Assembly (NCBI RefSeq): GCF_018882095.1
Contig: NZ_JACVPD010000001.1
Coordinates: forward strand, 496,001 to 560,000
Direction of reading: 5' to 3'
Source: Polynucleobacter sp. CS-Odin-A6
Lineage (GTDB): Bacteria > Pseudomonadota > Gammaproteobacteria > Burkholderiales > Burkholderiaceae
DNA: 64,000 bases
Part shown: one piece after another, positions 53,305-63,456 of the stretch
How the letters are laid out: each line of letters starts with the position of its first letter
How positions within the stretch are numbered: position 1 is the stretch's first letter
Program-made: the position numbers and the translations under genes
The notes under the pieces: model-generated
Told to the model about the DNA's origin: nothing
The model's input: the letters and a program-made list of their open reading frames with translations, nothing else
Database searches by the model: none

Positions 53305-54516
53305 ATGATTCAGATTGCAACTTCCTGGTTACTCCTATTGCCAGTGATGTTCGGCATTGGCTGGTTAACCTCGCGTTGGGATTTGCGTCTAGAGAGTCGG
53401 ACGGATGAGCTTGAGCGCATGCAACAACAGCGTTCTACATTCAAAGGCTTAAGCCTTCTGTTGAATGAGCAGCCAGATCAAGCGATTGAAACTTTGGTCA
53501 AAATTGCTCAGCTTGATCCTGAAACGATTGAACTCCATTTCGCCCTAGGCAGCTTATTCCGTCGCCGCGGTGAAACTGAGCGCGCCATTCGGGTGCACCA
53601 GCATTTAGCTAATCGCGATGACTTAAAGTCACGAGATCGAGATCATGCCGCCTATGAGTTAGGCCGGGATTTTCTGCGTGCTGGTTTATTGGATCGCGCC
53701 GAAGCTTCTTTAAATCGTGTTGGAGAAGGTAAATTTGCTGCGCCCGCCAAAGAGAGTCTGCTCGAGATGTATCAAGTTGAACGAGACTGGAGTAAGGCGA
53801 TCACTGCCGCTAGTGAGCTAGAAACCTTGCAGGGTAAATCTCATCGTATTGAGATTGCACAGTTTCATTGTGAGCTGGGTCAGGAAGCCCTGTATCGCAA
53901 AGATTTACCTGCAGTAGAGCAGTCTATCCAATTAGCGCTCCAGGCTGTTCCAAATCATGCGCGAGCACTAATTTTGCAGGGTGACTATTTGATGGCGATG
54001 GATAGTCCCGCTCAGGCGATTGAGGTTTGGAGTGTGATTTCTAAAACCCATCCTGCGTATATGCATCTACTTGCCGACCGTTGGATGGCGGCGCATTCTG
54101 CATTAGATAAAGCGGATATCGGCCTGAGTGCCCTGTGTGAGTTGTTAAAAACCCAGGCCTCTGGTGAGCTGCTTGATATTGTGCAAAAGCAGATGACCCA
54201 AATTCGTGGGGCTCAAGCTGCAGAAGCCATGTTGGTTGAGGTCATGCAGCACTCGCCCAGTTTGAGTGCACTCTCGAAGTTGGCAGAGACCCGCTTGGTA
54301 CTGGCGGAGAGTAACGGTACGCCGGAGAGGGTGTCTGATTTGCAGGCAACGCTGAGTTTATTGAAGCAAAGAACCACGGCTCTAGCCCGTTACACATGTG
54401 GCAATTGCGGTTTCCGGGCGCGACGTTTTTATTGGCAGTGTCCAGGATGTAATCATTGGGAGGCTTATTCCCCACGACGAACTGAAGGTGCAGTACCTAG
54501 CGGTCCATCGATGTAG
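53305..54516 (+). CDS. lapB: LapB (YciM), LPS assembly regulator with TPRs
   Basis: Inner-membrane anchored protein of 403 residues that controls LPS synthesis by steering LpxC degradation through FtsH. It has an N-terminal membrane segment (about 4-22), TPR helices (about 45-340) and a C-terminal rubredoxin-type metal site with Cys365, Cys368, Cys379 and Cys382. I chose ATG 53305: a GTG start at 53263 would lie in front of and within the terminator. No lapA gene is found in the 60 bases before it. Confidence 0.93.
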   Translation: MIQIATSWLLLLPVMFGIGWLTSRWDLRLESRTDELERMQQQRSTFKGLSLLLNEQPDQAIETLVKIAQLDPETIELHFALGSLFRRRGETERAIRVHQHLANRDDLKSRDRDHAAYELGRDFLRAGLLDRAEASLNRVGEGKFAAPAKESLLEMYQVERDWSKAITAASELETLQGKSHRIEIAQFHCELGQEALYRKDLPAVEQSIQLALQAVPNHARALILQGDYLMAMDSPAQAIEVWSVISKTHPAYMHLLADRWMAAHSALDKADIGLSALCELLKTQASGELLDIVQKQMTQIRGAQAAEAMLVEVMQHSPSLSALSKLAETRLVLAESNGTPERVSDLQATLSLLKQRTTALARYTCGNCGFRARRFYWQCPGCNHWEAYSPRRTEGAVPSGPSM

Positions 54517-54590
54517 ATAAATAAATTAACTAAACCGTCATCAAATAGTTTTCTAATGGTGGTGTTGAATAATAGATATTTGGAGATCCT

Positions 54591-55955
54591 TTGAAAGTTA
54601 CGATTATTGGCAGCGGTTACGTAGGTCTTGTCACAGGCGCTTGCCTAGCAGAGCAGGGTAACAACGTCTTTTGCGTTGATGTCGATCCTAAAAAGATTGA
54701 GATCCTTAATTCTGGTGGCGTTCCCATCTACGAGCCTGGCTTAAAAGAAATGATTGCGCGCAATCGCGCAGCAGGGCGATTACAGTTCTCCACTGATATT
54801 GCTGCTTCTGTGGCCCATGGGGATATTCAATTTATTGCTGTTGGCACTCCCCCGGATGAAGATGGTTCGGCAGATTTGCAATATGTCGTCGCTGCTGCGC
54901 GCAATATTGGTCTTCATATGACGACTCCTAAAGTGATTGTTGACAAATCTACGGTACCCGTAGGCACGGCCGATAAAGTTTCTGCAGCAATTACGGAAGA
55001 GTTGACTAAGCGAGGCCTTGCTCCAGAGCTGTGCTCAGTAGTCTCTAATCCCGAGTTCCTCAAAGAAGGCGCTGCGGTAGAAGACTTTATGCGTCCTGAT
55101 CGGATTGTGATTGGAACGCAGAACACGCCAGCAGGATTGCGGGCTAAAGAGCAAATGCGCAAACTCTACACTCCGTTTAATCGCCATCATGAGCGTACCT
55201 ATTACATGGATGTCAAAAGCGCTGAGCTCACTAAATACGCTGCTAATGCGATGTTAGCAACCCGCATCTCCTTTATGAATGAATTAGCTAACTTGGCCGA
55301 TTTGGTGGGCGCGGATATTGAAGCGGTACGTCAAGGCATTGGTTCAGACTCTCGTATCGGCTATGGCTTTTTATACTCTGGTACAGGTTATGGTGGTTCT
55401 TGCTTTCCAAAAGATGTGTCCGCCTTATCTAAGACTGCCATTGAACATGGTCGGGATCTGAAAATCCTTGATGCTGTAGAAGCGGTCAATGAGGCTCAAA
55501 AATACATCCTCGTTGAGAAGATTGAAAAACGCTTTGGCAAAAACCTGTCGGGCAAAAAGTTTGCCATATGGGGTCTTGCTTTCAAACCCAATACCGACGA
55601 TATGCGTGAAGCCCCTAGTCGGGTGATTATTCAAGAGTTGGTTCAGCGTGGCGCACAAGTCATAGCCCATGATCCTGTAGCAATGCCTGAGGCTAAGCAT
55701 TGCCTAGACATGGACTTTAAGGATAATCCCGAGGGTCTTAAACAGGTCAGCTTGGTCGATGATCCCATGTCAGCAGTCGATGGCTGCGACGCTCTGGTGA
55801 TTGTGACCGAGTGGAAAGCCTTCCGTAGTCCTGATTTTGATTTACTTAAGACAAAGTTGAAGAACCCAATCATTTTTGATGGCCGTAATCTGTACGAGCC
55901 CCAAGCGATGCAAGAATTAGGGATTGAGTATCAGGGTATTGGTCGTCATAATTAA
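54591..55955 (+). CDS. ugd: UDP-glucose 6-dehydrogenase
   Basis: Cytosolic enzyme of 454 residues making UDP-glucuronate for envelope or exopolysaccharide sugars. The N-terminal motif [17 protein letters not shown] and catalytic Cys271 ([10 protein letters not shown]) are diagnostic. The start is TTG, chosen because TGGAGA precedes it and the protein then begins [12 protein letters not shown], as usual. It lies in front of the heptose genes, so supply of LPS sugars is likely. Confidence 0.96.
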   Translation: MKVTIIGSGYVGLVTGACLAEQGNNVFCVDVDPKKIEILNSGGVPIYEPGLKEMIARNRAAGRLQFSTDIAASVAHGDIQFIAVGTPPDEDGSADLQYVVAAARNIGLHMTTPKVIVDKSTVPVGTADKVSAAITEELTKRGLAPELCSVVSNPEFLKEGAAVEDFMRPDRIVIGTQNTPAGLRAKEQMRKLYTPFNRHHERTYYMDVKSAELTKYAANAMLATRISFMNELANLADLVGADIEAVRQGIGSDSRIGYGFLYSGTGYGGSCFPKDVSALSKTAIEHGRDLKILDAVEAVNEAQKYILVEKIEKRFGKNLSGKKFAIWGLAFKPNTDDMREAPSRVIIQELVQRGAQVIAHDPVAMPEAKHCLDMDFKDNPEGLKQVSLVDDPMSAVDGCDALVIVTEWKAFRSPDFDLLKTKLKNPIIFDGRNLYEPQAMQELGIEYQGIGRHN

Positions 55956-56007
55956 AAAAGTACTGCAAAAAAACTAAACAAGAATCCCTTAGAGAGATCA
56001 GTGCCCT

Positions 56008-56937
56008 GTGGAAAAAGCGAATCGAGAACAATTTTCTAAAGCCCGCTTGTTGGTGGTGGGTGACGTCATGCTAGATCGCTACTGGTTTGGTGACACTCAT
56101 CGGATTTCTCCAGAAGCACCGGTACCAGTAGTTCAGGTCAGTAAGATGGATGAGCGTTTAGGTGGTGCTGCTAACGTGGCTCGTAACGTAGCAGCCTTAG
56201 GTGCTAAAACGACTATTTTGGGCGTGATTGGTGACGATGAAGCAGGTCGTCATGTCTCTGAGTTGCTTGAATTGAGCGGGGTCAATAACCAGCTTGAAAT
56301 AGATGGAAAAGTTCCTACTACTGTAAAGTTGCGTGTCATTGCAAGACAGCAGCAACTCATTCGCTTGGATTTTGAAGAAGCGCCTAGCGAAGCTGCTCTA
56401 GCGCATAAACTGGAGCGTTATGAAAAGCTCATCAGTGATGCCGATGTTGTGATTTTGTCGGATTATGGCAAAGGTGCATTGGGTCAGGTGGCTTTAATGA
56501 TTGAGCAGGCTCGAGCCCAAAATAAAATGATTCTGGTTGACCCTAAGGGTGATGACTACGCTAAATATCGTGGAGCTACTGTCCTCACCCCAAATCGCAG
56601 TGAACTACGCCAAGTAGTGGGTCAATGGACCAGCGAAGAAGATTTGATTAAGAGAGCGCAAGATCTGAGAAAGTCACTCAATATAGAAGCTTTACTTCTG
56701 ACTCGCTCTGAAGATGGCATGAGTTTATTTACTGAAGCAGGTGTGAGTCATGTAAAAGCCCAAGCGCGCGAAGTATTTGATGTTTCAGGTGCGGGTGACA
56801 CGGTGATTGGCACTCTAGCAGTTGCATTGGCAGCAGCATGGCCATTAGAAAAGGCAATGGCTTTAGCTAATCGTGCTGGCGGCATTGTGGTGGGTAAATT
56901 AGGTACTGCCACTGTTACTTCTGAGGAGTTGCAATGA
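56008..56937 (+). CDS. hldA: HldA (RfaE1), D-glycero-beta-D-manno-heptose-7-phosphate kinase
   Basis: PfkB-family kinase of 309 residues in ADP-heptose synthesis. [17 protein letters not shown] at 14-30 and catalytic Asp264 (DVSGAGDTV) are typical. It has only the kinase domain and lacks the C-terminal nucleotidyltransferase half of E. coli HldE, so a separate HldC is needed from elsewhere. GTG start; four-base overlap with hldD. Confidence 0.94.
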   Translation: MEKANREQFSKARLLVVGDVMLDRYWFGDTHRISPEAPVPVVQVSKMDERLGGAANVARNVAALGAKTTILGVIGDDEAGRHVSELLELSGVNNQLEIDGKVPTTVKLRVIARQQQLIRLDFEEAPSEAALAHKLERYEKLISDADVVILSDYGKGALGQVALMIEQARAQNKMILVDPKGDDYAKYRGATVLTPNRSELRQVVGQWTSEEDLIKRAQDLRKSLNIEALLLTRSEDGMSLFTEAGVSHVKAQAREVFDVSGAGDTVIGTLAVALAAAWPLEKAMALANRAGGIVVGKLGTATVTSEELQ

Positions 56938-57953
56938 CTATTATCGTAACCGGCGCCGCTGGATTTATTGGTGCCAATCTCGTTCAAGCGCTCAATGCGC
57001 GAGGTGAGAAAAATATTATTGCCGTAGATGATTTGCGTCCTGCGGATAAATATCGCAATCTAGCTGATCTCGACATCATTGATTACCTAGATAAAGATGA
57101 ATTTTTAGAGGCTTTTAGAAGCGGTCGTTTTGGCAAAGTAAGGGCAGTGTTTCATGAAGGTGCTTGCTCCGATACGATGGAAACGGATGGCATTTTCATG
57201 ATGGCGAATAATTATCGCTACAGCATGGATTTACTGGATATTTGCACAGAGCAAAAAGTGCAATTACTCTATGCCTCTTCTGCAGCGACTTATGGCGGTT
57301 CAGATGTCTTTGTTGAGAGTCGTGAGCATGAGAAGCCTTTAAATATTTACGGCTACTCAAAATTCTTATTTGACCAAGTAATGCGTAAACGCTTCACTGG
57401 AAATGCCAATTCCGCTCAAGTTATTGGTTTTCGTTATTTCAATGTCTATGGCCCACGTGAGTCCCACAAAGGCCGTATGGCTTCAGTAGCTTTTCATCAA
57501 TATCACCAATACAAAGCCAATGGCAAAGTAAAGCTCTTTGGTGAATATGGTGGTTATGGTCCAGGAGAGCAAAGCCGTGACTTTGTTTCTGTTGAGGATG
57601 TGGTTAAAGTGAACCTCTATTTCTTAGATCATCCTGAAATCAGTGGCATCTTCAATCTCGGTAGTGGCCGTGCACAACCATTTAATGATGTTGCTCATGC
57701 GGTAACTAATGCGATGCGAAAAGTCGATCATGCTGACCCCTTAAGTCTAAAAGAATTAGTAAAAGAAAAGGCGATTGAATACATCCCATTCCCGGAAGCA
57801 CTCAAAGGCAAGTACCAGTGCTTTACTCAGGCAGATTTAACCAAGCTCCGCGCTGCCGGCTATACAGAACCCTTCTTGGATGTAGAGCAGGGTGTCAGTC
57901 GTTATATTACTTGGCTATCAGCTAATACTGATTTCTTAGCAAGCCCACTTTAG
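56934..57953 (+). CDS. hldD: HldD (RfaD), ADP-L-glycero-D-manno-heptose-6-epimerase
   Basis: Extended SDR enzyme of 339 residues, last step of ADP-heptose synthesis for the LPS inner core. The Rossmann motif [11 protein letters not shown] is at 6-16 and the active Tyr139 and Lys143 (YGYSK) follow. Directly coupled to hldA (ATGA). Confidence 0.96.
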   Translation: MTIIVTGAAGFIGANLVQALNARGEKNIIAVDDLRPADKYRNLADLDIIDYLDKDEFLEAFRSGRFGKVRAVFHEGACSDTMETDGIFMMANNYRYSMDLLDICTEQKVQLLYASSAATYGGSDVFVESREHEKPLNIYGYSKFLFDQVMRKRFTGNANSAQVIGFRYFNVYGPRESHKGRMASVAFHQYHQYKANGKVKLFGEYGGYGPGEQSRDFVSVEDVVKVNLYFLDHPEISGIFNLGSGRAQPFNDVAHAVTNAMRKVDHADPLSLKELVKEKAIEYIPFPEALKGKYQCFTQADLTKLRAAGYTEPFLDVEQGVSRYITWLSANTDFLASPL

Positions 57954-57998
57954 GCTAATATAAACAGTCAACCAACAGGATTTCCATTCGTTGTAACT

Positions 57999-58032
57999 AA
58001 TCCACTTGCACTTTGTGTCAGTGGATTTTTTA
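57999..58032 (+). terminator. Intrinsic terminator after hldD
   Basis: AATCCACT (57999-58006) pairs with AGTGGATT (58020-58027), and inner bases extend the stem (CAC/GTG). It is followed by a T-rich run. It ends the ugd-hldA-hldD unit before comEA. Confidence 0.78.
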
Positions 58033-58050
58033 TTAACCAATGGAGATCAT

Positions 58051-58446
58051 ATGAATCATTTATTAAAGTCTTTGTTATTTTTGGCAGTAGTCGCTGTTTC
58101 GGGCTTGGCTATCGCCTCTCCGATTAATGTCAATACTGCTACCCAAACGGAGTTAGAGAGCATTAAGGGTATCGGTCCTTCTAAGGCAAAAACCATCATT
58201 GCTGAGCGTTTGGATGGCGGCCATTTTCAGGATGCGAATGATTTACAAAAGCGGGTGCGCGGCATTGGGATGAAATCCGTAGAAAAGATGGTGGATAACG
58301 GTTTGACGATTGAGGCCCCCAGTTCTTTTCGTGAGCCCAATGGTCGGACCAATAAGGAGGGTTCCAGTGCTAGTAGACGCAGTTCGCGTGGTCAAAGCAG
58401 TTCTCGTAATAATCCGGACCGTGCGGGGCCAAATCGCCGAAATTAA
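58051..58446 (+). CDS. ComEA-like helix-hairpin-helix DNA-binding protein
   Basis: Secreted protein of 131 residues from ATG 58051 (GGAGA before it). A signal peptide ends near GLAIAS. The mature part has PINVNTATQTELESIKGIGPSKAKTII, the two helix-hairpin-helix motifs of ComEA, which binds incoming DNA during natural transformation. The last 40 residues are Ser/Arg/Asn-rich and probably disordered. An upstream in-frame start at 58006 overlaps the terminator. Confidence 0.88.
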   Translation: MNHLLKSLLFLAVVAVSGLAIASPINVNTATQTELESIKGIGPSKAKTIIAERLDGGHFQDANDLQKRVRGIGMKSVEKMVDNGLTIEAPSSFREPNGRTNKEGSSASRRSSRGQSSSRNNPDRAGPNRRN

Positions 58447-58487
58447 GCCCTTTTACGTTTAGCTTGGCTTATGGCTAAAATAGTTTC

Positions 58488-59399
58488 ATGAGCATACCTT
58501 CTTACTTGACTATTTCGCAGACCGTGGGTAATACGCCCTTGGTTCGTTTACAACGCATTCCTGGTGCTGATAACGATTCCAAAAATAATCTGATCTTAGG
58601 AAAGTTAGAAGGTAACAATCCAGCGGGGTCAGTAAAAGACCGTCCTTCGCTGTCGATGATCCTGCGCGCTCAAGAGCGAGGTGAAATCAAGCCTGGCGAT
58701 ACCCTGATTGAAGCGACCAGTGGCAACACTGGTATTGCTTTGGCAATGACCGCCGCGATGTTGGGCTACAAGATGGTTTTAGTCATGCCTGAAAACCAAA
58801 GTATTGAACGCAGACAAAGTATGGCTGCCTATGGGGCAGAGTTAATTCTCACGGCAGCTTCTGGTGGCATGGAGTTTGCACGTGACTATGCATTGCAGCT
58901 ACAAAAAGAAGGTCGTGGTAGATTGCTAGATCAATTTGCCAACCCAGATAATCCACGGGCTCACATTGAAACCACGGGACCAGAAATCTGGCGTGATACC
59001 GATGGCCAAGTAACCCACTTCGTTTCATCGATGGGTACCACTGGGACGATTACTGGAGTCTCTACTTACCTCAAGTCGATGAACCCCAATATTCAGATTA
59101 TTGGCGCACAACCAGAAGAAGGTTCGCAGATTCCTGGCATTCGTAAATGGGCTCCTGAGTATTTGCCGAAGATTTACCAGAGTGATAAGGTCGATCGCAT
59201 TGAGTACGTGAGTCAAGCGGATGCCGAAGAGATGGCTCGCAGGCTTGCTGCTGAAGAAGGGATCTTTTGCGGTATCTCTGCCGGTGGCGCCCTAGTGGTT
59301 GCTTTACGTATTGCTCGCCAGGTAGAAAACGCCACGATTGTCTTTATCGTTTGCGATCGTGGGGATCGTTATCTCTCTACCGGAGTTTTCCCAGCCTAA
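58488..59399 (+). CDS. cysM: CysM, cysteine synthase B
   Basis: PLP enzyme of 303 residues making cysteine from O-acetylserine and sulfide or thiosulfate. PLP lysine Lys50 (NPAGSVKDRPSLSMI) and SGNTGIAL are clear. The fit to CysM over CysK rests on the overall sequence look (NPAGSVKDRPSL, NQSIERRQSM). It converges on mltB with 19 bases between. Confidence 0.93.
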   Translation: MSIPSYLTISQTVGNTPLVRLQRIPGADNDSKNNLILGKLEGNNPAGSVKDRPSLSMILRAQERGEIKPGDTLIEATSGNTGIALAMTAAMLGYKMVLVMPENQSIERRQSMAAYGAELILTAASGGMEFARDYALQLQKEGRGRLLDQFANPDNPRAHIETTGPEIWRDTDGQVTHFVSSMGTTGTITGVSTYLKSMNPNIQIIGAQPEEGSQIPGIRKWAPEYLPKIYQSDKVDRIEYVSQADAEEMARRLAAEEGIFCGISAGGALVVALRIARQVENATIVFIVCDRGDRYLSTGVFPA

Positions 59400-59418
59400 G
59401 ACTTTAGTTTATTGAGGT

Positions 59419-60693
59419 CTACGGAGATTTTTTCTTGCGAGTAGATTTCTTAGGTTTGGTTTTGACGGGCTCAACTGAATTTTTTTCTAATTTTGTTTCT
59501 TTAGTGTTTGCTTGGGATGATGTTGGTGGCACTACACTTTGGTTTTTATAGCCTAAGGCCTCTGCAAATTCGGCAACACTTTGTGCGTAAAAATAGCTAC
59601 GGTTGTATTGCACAATGGTGAGAAAGTTATTGAGACCCACTACGTAGCGCGCTTGATCGTTGCCATCTTTATCGGGGTAGGGGAGATCAACAATGAGTGC
59701 TTTGCTTTGCGGTTCAACGCCCCCCATTTGAAGATCGCCCTGATCTTTAGTCAGAATGCCTTTTTCAATGAGTTCTTGAATAGTGTATTTCAGCTGAGGC
59801 TCGCCATCAGCCAGCGCTTTTGCTTCACTTACTGCGACTTCTTGTACTGGGAAGTAAATTGGCATACCCGGTTGCCAGCCGTGCTTACGCATAAAGTTGG
59901 CAACACTGGCTATAGCATCTTTAGGACTTTGTTTTAAGTCAATATGACTATCTCCATCTCCATCGACAGCAAAGCTACGAATACTGCTTGGCATAAACTG
60001 CGGCAACCCGATTGCACCGGCATAGGAGCTATTTTGATTTAGGCAGGCATTGAAGCGGACGGTATTCAAATCTTGACTACTATTGTTAGCCGGTAACTTC
60101 CCGCCACCTTCTGACCAACATAAGAGAATTAAATCTTGCAACTGATCCTTAAATAGCTGTTCACGAGCTACTTTGTTGGCTGTCTCCGGATAACTAAAGG
60201 CAAGGGTAGCGAGTACATCTTTCGCCCGAAAGTTCCCGGTTTGACGACCATAGATGGTTTCAATACCAATAATGGCCACAATAATCTCCGCTGGGACCCC
60301 AGATTCCTGTTCCACTTTACTGAGGAATGCTTGGTTTTGCTCCCAAAAGACCTTCCCAGCCTTGAGTCGAATCGGCTCAACAAAGCGCTTACGATAGGCA
60401 ATCCAATTCTTCTTAAAGTTGCCCGATGGGGGTAACACCAATTTTCGAATGGAGGGAATCGTTTTAGCATCAAGGAAGGCTGCCTCAAGCGTCGCCTGAG
60501 GAATCCCTTGGGTTTGGGCTATTTGTATGATGAGTTGTTCAAGATTTTGGCTAAAACGGACTTCTGTGGCGGCATCCTCGGACTGGTTTACGATAGGCTC
60601 AGGGCTTACTGGCTGAGTCGGGGTGCTCGAGCAGGCGCTTAAAAGTAGCGCACAGAGCAGTATTAAAGTGAGGTTGGAAATACGAAAATTCAT
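59419..60693 (-). CDS. mltB: MltB-type lytic murein transglycosylase (lipoprotein)
   Basis: Outer-membrane-anchored peptidoglycan lyase of 424 residues. The lipobox LLLSACSS places the lipid cysteine at 21. Glu145 (GIETIYGRQTG) is the catalytic acid of family 3 lytic transglycosylases. SYAGAIGLPQFMPSSIRSFAVDGDGD follows with the EF-hand-like site. The C-terminus is a Lys/Arg-rich tail of about 20 residues. It diverges from the deacetylase-like gene. Confidence 0.94.
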   Translation of the reverse strand: MNFRISNLTLILLCALLLSACSSTPTQPVSPEPIVNQSEDAATEVRFSQNLEQLIIQIAQTQGIPQATLEAAFLDAKTIPSIRKLVLPPSGNFKKNWIAYRKRFVEPIRLKAGKVFWEQNQAFLSKVEQESGVPAEIIVAIIGIETIYGRQTGNFRAKDVLATLAFSYPETANKVAREQLFKDQLQDLILLCWSEGGGKLPANNSSQDLNTVRFNACLNQNSSYAGAIGLPQFMPSSIRSFAVDGDGDSHIDLKQSPKDAIASVANFMRKHGWQPGMPIYFPVQEVAVSEAKALADGEPQLKYTIQELIEKGILTKDQGDLQMGGVEPQSKALIVDLPYPDKDGNDQARYVVGLNNFLTIVQYNRSYFYAQSVAEFAEALGYKNQSVVPPTSSQANTKETKLEKNSVEPVKTKPKKSTRKKKSP

Positions 60694-60776
60694 GAATTAA
60701 AGAATGGGTTTTTAAGGGTTTGGCGGGTTTTATTAAATTATAAAAATAATCGTTTTGTTATTGAGGATTACTAGTA

Positions 60777-61697
60777 ATGACAACAGGATACATAACTCAC
60801 CCCGATTTTCTCAAACATGAGATGGGGGGTCACCATCCCGAGTGCCCAGAGCGGATTCAGGCTATCAATGATCAGTTAATCCGCAGTGGTGTCGATCGCT
60901 TTTTGCATCATCTAGATGCGCCCCTTGCAACCGAAGAGCAGCTTGAGTTGGTTCATAGTCCGGATCATATTGCTTTCGTTAAAGAACGCTCTCCAGAAAG
61001 TGGTTACTTCATGCTTGATGGTGACACTATTATGAACCCCCATACTTGGAATGCTGCGCTCCGTGCAGCTGGTGCGGCTATAGCCGGCGTTGATGCTGTA
61101 ATGAAGGGCGAGGTTGAGAATGTGTTTTGTGCAGTTCGTCCACCTGGACATCACGCTGAGCCAACGCGCTCAATGGGCTTTTGCGTCTTTGATAGTGTGG
61201 CAGTAGCAGCGCGTTATGCAATTGAAGAGTATGGCATCCAGCATGTAGCCATTATTGACTTTGATGTTCATCACGGGAATGGTACTGAGGCTGCATTCTT
61301 TAATGATCCAAATGTGCTGATGTGTAGCTTCTTTCAGCATCCGTTTTATCCGTATAGCGGCTTGGATGGGGCAAATAATATGGTGAATGTACCCCTTCCC
61401 GCTTCTACCCGCGGAGATGTAGTGCGCTCGATAGTAGAAGAACAGTGGTTACCCCGTCTACGTGATTTTGAGCCGGAACTGATTATTATCTCAGCCGGAT
61501 TTGATGCTCACCGTGAGGATGATTTGGGGCAGATGGGCTTGGTAGAGGATGACTATGCTTGGATCACCAAGCAGCTCAAGACAGTCGCAAACCAATATGC
61601 CCAAGGTCGTATCGTCAGCTGCCTAGAGGGTGGATATAACCTATCTGCTCTGGGCCGAAGTGTGGTCGCGCATGTCAAAGCACTTGCGGATATTTAA
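60777..61697 (+). CDS. Histone deacetylase-family amidohydrolase (AcuC/AphA-like)
   Basis: Zinc hydrolase of 306 residues. His125/His126 (PPGHHAEP) and the zinc ligands Asp163, His165 (DFDVHHGNGT) and Asp243 (GFDAHRED) are all present. Bacterial members remove acetyl groups from acetylpolyamines, acetyl-CoA synthetase or other small amides. The acyl-CoA synthetase gene next door may suggest lysine deacetylation of that enzyme, as for AcuC, but that is inference. Confidence 0.9.
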   Translation: MTTGYITHPDFLKHEMGGHHPECPERIQAINDQLIRSGVDRFLHHLDAPLATEEQLELVHSPDHIAFVKERSPESGYFMLDGDTIMNPHTWNAALRAAGAAIAGVDAVMKGEVENVFCAVRPPGHHAEPTRSMGFCVFDSVAVAARYAIEEYGIQHVAIIDFDVHHGNGTEAAFFNDPNVLMCSFFQHPFYPYSGLDGANNMVNVPLPASTRGDVVRSIVEEQWLPRLRDFEPELIIISAGFDAHREDDLGQMGLVEDDYAWITKQLKTVANQYAQGRIVSCLEGGYNLSALGRSVVAHVKALADI

Positions 61698-61743
61698 GCG
61701 CAATCAGAAATATCGATTTTAAGAGATCAAGATCAAGGAACAC

Positions 61744-63396
61744 ATGAGTAATATTTTTGAACAAGGTTTAGATCGTAATCCAGCAAACTTCACTCCGATT
61801 ACGCCACTCTTGTTTATAGAGCGGTCCGCCGAAGTGTATCCGGCACGCTTGGCTATTGTGCATGGCAAGTTACGCCAAACTTGGGGTCAGACCTACGAAC
61901 GTTGCCGTCGCCTAGCAAGCGCGCTGCAACAGCATGGAATCGGTTTTGGAGATACGGTGGCTGTGATGTTGCCTAATACTCCTCCGATGGTGGAAGCGCA
62001 TTTTGGTGTTCCGATGGCTGGAGCGGTATTAAATGCCTTAAATACGCGTCTTGACCCAGAGTCGATTGCTTTTATGCTGAACCATGGCGAAGCCAAGGTG
62101 GTGATCGTTGATCCTGAGTTTTCTAAAGTCATGAAGGCAGCACTCGAGATCGCTAAAAAAGAAAGTGGCCGTGAGTTCTTGGTAATTGATGTTGAAGAAA
62201 AAGAGTTTGATGTGCCTGGTGAACGGCTCGGTAAGCTAACTTATGAACAGCTTTTAGTCCAAGGAGATCCTCAGTTTGCATGGCAAGTACCAGCGGATGA
62301 GTGGCAGGCGATTTGTTTGAACTACACCTCGGGCACCACCGGAAATCCAAAAGGTGTGGTGTACCACCATCGTGGTGCAGCGATGAATGCGATATCAAAT
62401 ATTTTAGATTGGGATATTCAAAGGCATCCCACTTATCTTTGGACGCTCCCTATGTTCCATTGCAACGGCTGGTGCTTTCCTTGGACAGTAGCGGCGCGCG
62501 CGGGCGTGAACATTTGCCTACGTCGTGTGGATGCACAGCATATCTTTGCTGCAATCAAAGAGCATGGTGTGACGCATTACTGCGCTGCCCCTATTGTGCA
62601 CAGCCTATTAGTGAACGCCCCCGATGAATTAAAAGAGGGTGTACCCAAAGGCGTGAAGGGCTTAATCGCTGGTGCTGCGCCTCCCGCAATGATTATTGAG
62701 GGAATGGAAAAACTGGGTTTTGATCTCACGCATGTCTATGGATTAACAGAGACTTACGGACCAGCAGCAGTCTGTGTCAAGCAGGATGAGTGGGATGAGT
62801 TGGATATTGGTGAGAGAGCTCGTCTCAATGCACGTCAAGGTGTTCGCTATCACTTACAGCAAGCGATTGCCGTTCTGGATCCCGTAACTCTTGAGCCGGT
62901 TCCCGCTGATGGTGAGACTATGGGTGAGATTATGTTTAAAGGCAACATCGCCATGAAGGGCTATCTCAAGAATGAGCGGGCGACCCGAGATGCATTTGAA
63001 GGCGGCTGGTTTCATTCGGGTGATTTGGCGGTGATCAACCCCGATGGTTATGTAAAGATGAAAGATCGGAGCAAAGACATCATTATTTCTGGCGGAGAAA
63101 ACATTTCCTCAGTAGAGGTAGAGGATGTGCTCTATCGCCATCCAGCAGTAATGGCGGCTGCAGTGGTTGCTAAACCCGATCCCAAATGGGGCGAGACACC
63201 GTGTGCCTTTTTAGAAATCAAGCCAGGCATGGCAGTAACACCAGCCGAAATCATCACCCACTGTAAACAGCATCTTGCTGGATTCAAGGTGCCCAAGGCA
63301 ATTGTGTTTTGTGAGCTGCCAAAGACCTCGACTGGCAAGATTCAGAAGTTTGAACTTCGCAAGCAGGCTGGCTCGGCTTCAGCAATCGACGTTTAA
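61744..63396 (+). CDS. Acyl-CoA synthetase (AMP-binding family)
   Basis: Cytosolic ligase of 550 residues that activates a carboxylic acid to its CoA ester. YTSGTTGNPKGV at 194-205, GLTETYGP in the middle, YHRSGDL-like WFHSGDL and the C-terminal catalytic lysine 532 (TSTGKIQKF) are intact. It looks like the medium-/short-chain (DmdB-like) group. It lies 46 bases after the deacetylase-like gene and upstream of etfB, fitting acyl-CoA oxidation. Confidence 0.92.
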   Translation: MSNIFEQGLDRNPANFTPITPLLFIERSAEVYPARLAIVHGKLRQTWGQTYERCRRLASALQQHGIGFGDTVAVMLPNTPPMVEAHFGVPMAGAVLNALNTRLDPESIAFMLNHGEAKVVIVDPEFSKVMKAALEIAKKESGREFLVIDVEEKEFDVPGERLGKLTYEQLLVQGDPQFAWQVPADEWQAICLNYTSGTTGNPKGVVYHHRGAAMNAISNILDWDIQRHPTYLWTLPMFHCNGWCFPWTVAARAGVNICLRRVDAQHIFAAIKEHGVTHYCAAPIVHSLLVNAPDELKEGVPKGVKGLIAGAAPPAMIIEGMEKLGFDLTHVYGLTETYGPAAVCVKQDEWDELDIGERARLNARQGVRYHLQQAIAVLDPVTLEPVPADGETMGEIMFKGNIAMKGYLKNERATRDAFEGGWFHSGDLAVINPDGYVKMKDRSKDIIISGGENISSVEVEDVLYRHPAVMAAAVVAKPDPKWGETPCAFLEIKPGMAVTPAEIITHCKQHLAGFKVPKAIVFCELPKTSTGKIQKFELRKQAGSASAIDV

Positions 63397-63456
63397 CCAG
63401 AGATGCCCCTAGGCGGATAAAATAGTAGAGTTACTCAAAAAAATAGAGAATGAAGC

